Shown here piece by piece: positions 37,647 through 39,971 of a stretch of DNA of 39,971 nt (position 1 is the first letter of the stretch; each line of letters opens with the position of its first letter). Both the position numbers and the translations under genes were made by a program. Below the pieces are notes generated by a model. It ran no database searches and was not told where the DNA came from. It saw nothing but the letters and a program-made list of their open reading frames with translations. The stretch is from Campylobacter sp. W0018. Its GTDB lineage: Bacteria > Campylobacterota > Campylobacteria > Campylobacterales > Campylobacteraceae. The stretch spans positions 1 through 39,971 of the forward strand of contig JACHTQ010000013.1 of NCBI GenBank assembly GCA_020135845.1. The letters are read 5' to 3'.

Positions 37647-38987
37647 ATGTGTGCAGTTGTTGGAGTTATCAATTCAAAAAATGCAAGCACTTATGCATAT
37701 TATGCATTATTTGCTATGCAGCATCGCGGGCAAGAAGCAAGCGGAATCAGTGTTAGTAATGGTAAAAATATCAAAACGATTAAAGCTAAAGGAGAGGTGA
37801 GTCAAATTTTCAATCCTCAAAATTTACAAACCTTACAAGGAGAAATCGCTATAGGACATAATCGCTATTCTACAGCGGGTAATTCTAGCTTAGATGACGC
37901 ACAACCTATTGCGGCAAATTGTGCCTTAGGAGATATCGCCTTAGCACACAATGGAAATTTAGTCAATAAAGAAGAAATTAGAAATCAATTAATCCAAGAT
38001 GGAGCGATTTTTCAAACCCATATGGATACTGAAAATGTTGTTCATTTAATCGCTAGGAGCAAAAAAGAAAATTTAAAAGACAAATTTATTGAAAGTTTAA
38101 AAAGTTGTTTAGGGGCTTATTGTTTTGTTTTAGCAAGTAAAGATAAACTTTATGTGGCAAGAGATCCTTATGGGGTTCGTCCTTTATCTTTGGGAAGATT
38201 AAAAGATGGAGGCTATATAGTTGCGAGTGAAACCTGTGCTTTTGATTTAATAGAAGCTGAATTTATACGCGATGTTAAACCTGGAGAATTAATCATTTTT
38301 ACCCAAGGAAATGATCGGTTTGAAAGTATAATTTTAGAAACTAAAAGTCCTAAAATTTGTGCTTTTGAATACGTTTATTTTGCAAGACCTGATAGCATTA
38401 TAGAAGGTAAGAGTGTTTATGAAATTCGTAAAAAAATGGGTGAAACTTTAGCCAAAAAATTTCCTTACAAGGCTGATTTTGTTGTACCTGTCCCAGATAG
38501 CGGAGTAAGTGCTGCTATAGGTTTTGCTCAATATTTAAAAATTCCTCTTGAAATGGCTATAGTAAGAAATCATTATGTAGGAAGAACTTTTATAGAACCT
38601 ACTCAAGAGTTAAGAAATTTAAAAGTCAAATTAAAACTCAATCCTATGCGTAAAGTTTTAGAGGGTAAAGAAATTGTGGTGATCGATGATAGTATAGTTC
38701 GTGGAACCACTTCTCAAAAAATCGTTTCTTTACTTCGTGCTGCAGGAGCTAGCAAAATTCACTTAGCTGTTGCTTGTCCGGAAATTAAATTTCCAGATAT
38801 TTACGGGATAGATACTCCAACTTTTGAAGAATTAATTAGTGCTAATAAAAACATAGAAGAAGTAAGAAAACATGTTCAAGCTGATTCTTTAACTTTTTTA
38901 AGCATAGAAGAGCTTATTGAAAGTATTGGAAATGAAAGAGAGTATTCTTTGATAAGTTTTGACGGAAATTATTTTATTAAAAATTAA
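37647..38987 (+). CDS. purF: Amidophosphoribosyltransferase
   Basis: A 446-residue glutamine amidotransferase that starts purine synthesis (PRPP to phosphoribosylamine). The nucleophile is C2 (MCAVVGVIN, so the initiator Met is removed), with the glutaminase block HNRYSTAG. The PRPP motif VVIDDSIVRGTTSQK lies near residue 345. Arg-rich YVGRTFIEPTQ is conserved. It lacks the C-terminal metal-cluster cysteines seen in Bacillus-type PurF. It is cotranscribed with dapB. Confidence 0.95.
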   Translation: MCAVVGVINSKNASTYAYYALFAMQHRGQEASGISVSNGKNIKTIKAKGEVSQIFNPQNLQTLQGEIAIGHNRYSTAGNSSLDDAQPIAANCALGDIALAHNGNLVNKEEIRNQLIQDGAIFQTHMDTENVVHLIARSKKENLKDKFIESLKSCLGAYCFVLASKDKLYVARDPYGVRPLSLGRLKDGGYIVASETCAFDLIEAEFIRDVKPGELIIFTQGNDRFESIILETKSPKICAFEYVYFARPDSIIEGKSVYEIRKKMGETLAKKFPYKADFVVPVPDSGVSAAIGFAQYLKIPLEMAIVRNHYVGRTFIEPTQELRNLKVKLKLNPMRKVLEGKEIVVIDDSIVRGTTSQKIVSLLRAAGASKIHLAVACPEIKFPDIYGIDTPTFEELISANKNIEEVRKHVQADSLTFLSIEELIESIGNEREYSLISFDGNYFIKN

Positions 38988-38999
38988 TTAATTTTTAAT

Positions 39000-39005
39000 T
39001 ATAAT
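39000..39005 (+). promoter_or_regulatory. -10 box (TATAAT) of the partial chemoreceptor
   Basis: TTTTTAATTATAAT follows purF and lies 42 bases before the ATG at 39048. An 18-base AT palindrome (AAAAATTAATTAATTTTT, 38979-38996) overlaps the purF end. Confidence 0.5.
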
Positions 39006-39047
39006 TTTAGCCTTTAATGTAAAATTTTTACTTTGAAAGGTGAATAA

Positions 39048-39971
39048 ATGAATAAAACGAAGAGATTAGGAGTTTCTTCAAAGCTAACCATATGGATAGG
39101 TTTGATGATAGTATTTATGCTAATTACTACAACTTTAGTATCTTACTATCAATCTAAAAATATTTCATTTGAGTTATTAAAAGAAAATCAGTTAAAAGTA
39201 ATGCATGATGTTCAAACAACTTTTGATAATTATGCATCAGCAAGAATGAGAGCTATAGAAGTATTAGCAAAAAAATACGGAGCTAATCCTGATATGCAGA
39301 TAGAAGAAATGGTTTCTTTGTTAAGCTCTGTTAAAGATATTAGCGGTTTTAATTTAACTTATGTAGGCTTTGAACAATCTGAAAAAACTTTTTTATCAAA
39401 TGGAAGCATGCTTGACCCTTCTAAGAATTTTGATACAAAAAATACGATATGGTTTAAACAAGCTAGAGATAGTGGCAAAATAATATCTACAAATCCTTAC
39501 CATTCCGTTGATAGTAATGCTCCTACTTTAACTTATGCAGCTCCATTTTATAAAGATGGTAAATTTAGAGGAGTTGTTGCAGGAGATTATGATATTAAAA
39601 ACTTTTCAAAAGATGTTTTAACTTTAGGACATGGAAATAATTCTTACGCCAGTGTTTATGATACAGATGGAAATATTATTTTTAATGAAGATCAAGCTAA
39701 AATTTTAACAAAAAATACTTTAAGTATAAATATAAAAAATGCTTTAGCAAATGATCCAAGGCTATTAGATCCAAATGTAAGGGATACTTTATTTTATGCT
39801 GATAATGACAAAGGAGAAACACAGGCAATTATGTGTACACCATCCCTTACTAATCCTTCATTGAGAATCTGTAGTGTATTGGAGAAAAAGATTTATGACG
39901 ATATTAGTAACAGTGTTTTATATCGTCAATGCGCTATAGGTTTTAGTGCTTTAATTATTATTTTGATTATT
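39048..39971 (+). CDS. Methyl-accepting chemotaxis receptor (N-terminal part)
   Basis: The gene runs off the window after 308 codons. It has a first membrane helix (LTIWIGLMIVFMLITTTLV, residues 13-31), a dCache-type periplasmic sensor domain (about 35-290; SGFNLTYVGF, IWFKQARDSG and FRGVVAGDYDI), and the beginning of a second helix (IGFSALIIILII). The position of the amino-acid-binding arginine of classical dCache receptors (two before W135) is Thr, while D180 is kept, so the ligand is likely not a simple amino acid. Signalling domain not seen. Similar to Tlp2/3/4-type receptors (inference). Confidence 0.9.
   Translation, partial: MNKTKRLGVSSKLTIWIGLMIVFMLITTTLVSYYQSKNISFELLKENQLKVMHDVQTTFDNYASARMRAIEVLAKKYGANPDMQIEEMVSLLSSVKDISGFNLTYVGFEQSEKTFLSNGSMLDPSKNFDTKNTIWFKQARDSGKIISTNPYHSVDSNAPTLTYAAPFYKDGKFRGVVAGDYDIKNFSKDVLTLGHGNNSYASVYDTDGNIIFNEDQAKILTKNTLSINIKNALANDPRLLDPNVRDTLFYADNDKGETQAIMCTPSLTNPSLRICSVLEKKIYDDISNSVLYRQCAIGFSALIIILII

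Overview
The window is a compact, very AT-rich stretch of a Campylobacter chromosome, most like Campylobacter jejuni/C. coli. The evidence is gene content and order (eptC-dgkA-pyrC, rpmI-rplT split from infC, the nifS-nifU pair, the highly acidic mini-protein, a FIST-domain chemoreceptor, thrS-infC followed by an orphan adenine methylase), TATAAT-type -10 boxes preceded by T-rich DNA instead of clear -35 boxes, and one flagellar-type sigma-54 promoter. Species was not resolved. From memory, the order is that of C. jejuni NCTC 11168 Cj0196c-Cj0262c read in reverse, with some genes missing (for example the argC-argB-argD block expected between pcm and the orphan methylase) and one restriction-modification gene added. 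No rRNA, tRNA, CRISPR array, insertion sequence or prophage was seen, and no gene-free stretch exceeds 300 bases.

Layout. 1-900: a small class I methyltransferase and a 32-residue basic mini-protein. 902-7356 (minus): eptC-dgkA-HTH gene-pyrC and, overlapping pyrC, a single-chain restriction-modification gene broken by two frame breaks. 7468-10101: xth on plus, then moaC, a YbeD-like gene and a coiled-coil gene on minus. 10194-13918: acidic mini-protein, two minus-strand genes (unknown; HDOD) and the cytoplasmic FIST chemoreceptor. 13939-14577 (minus): rplT and rpmI. 14735-18708 (plus): a sigma-54-driven gene of unknown function, a hemerythrin, nifS and nifU. 18723-21227 (minus): an MscS-type channel and beta-carbonic anhydrase. 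21387-27223 (plus): a BI-1-like membrane protein, secG, frr, pyrE, an RDD protein, nrdB, pncB and pcm. 27225-33845 (minus): orphan adenine methylase (ctsM-like), infC, thrS, uppP and an OPT transporter. 34081-39971 (plus): periplasmic protein, membrane-anchored protein, rarA, dapB, purF and a chemoreceptor cut off by the window edge.

How genes work together. EptC releases diacylglycerol when it uses phosphatidylethanolamine, and DgkA next to it can recycle that lipid. NifS and NifU form the Fe-S assembly system, with an O2/iron-binding hemerythrin just upstream. PyrC and PyrE are two pyrimidine-synthesis steps, and NrdB serves dNTP supply. IF3 and ThrRS are co-transcribed.

Most of the window is ordinary core genome. 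The points most worth a second look are: (i) the restriction-modification gene, whose 3' frame break falls exactly on an A_AAA_AAG slippery heptamer with an upstream Shine-Dalgarno-like AGGAG, the dnaX arrangement; (ii) the uncharacterised sigma-54-driven protein; (iii) a G7 tract abutting the stop codon of the FIST chemoreceptor; and (iv) a repeated design in which a perfect or near-perfect hairpin overlaps or abuts the stop codons of convergent genes. I saw no clearly new multi-gene system.
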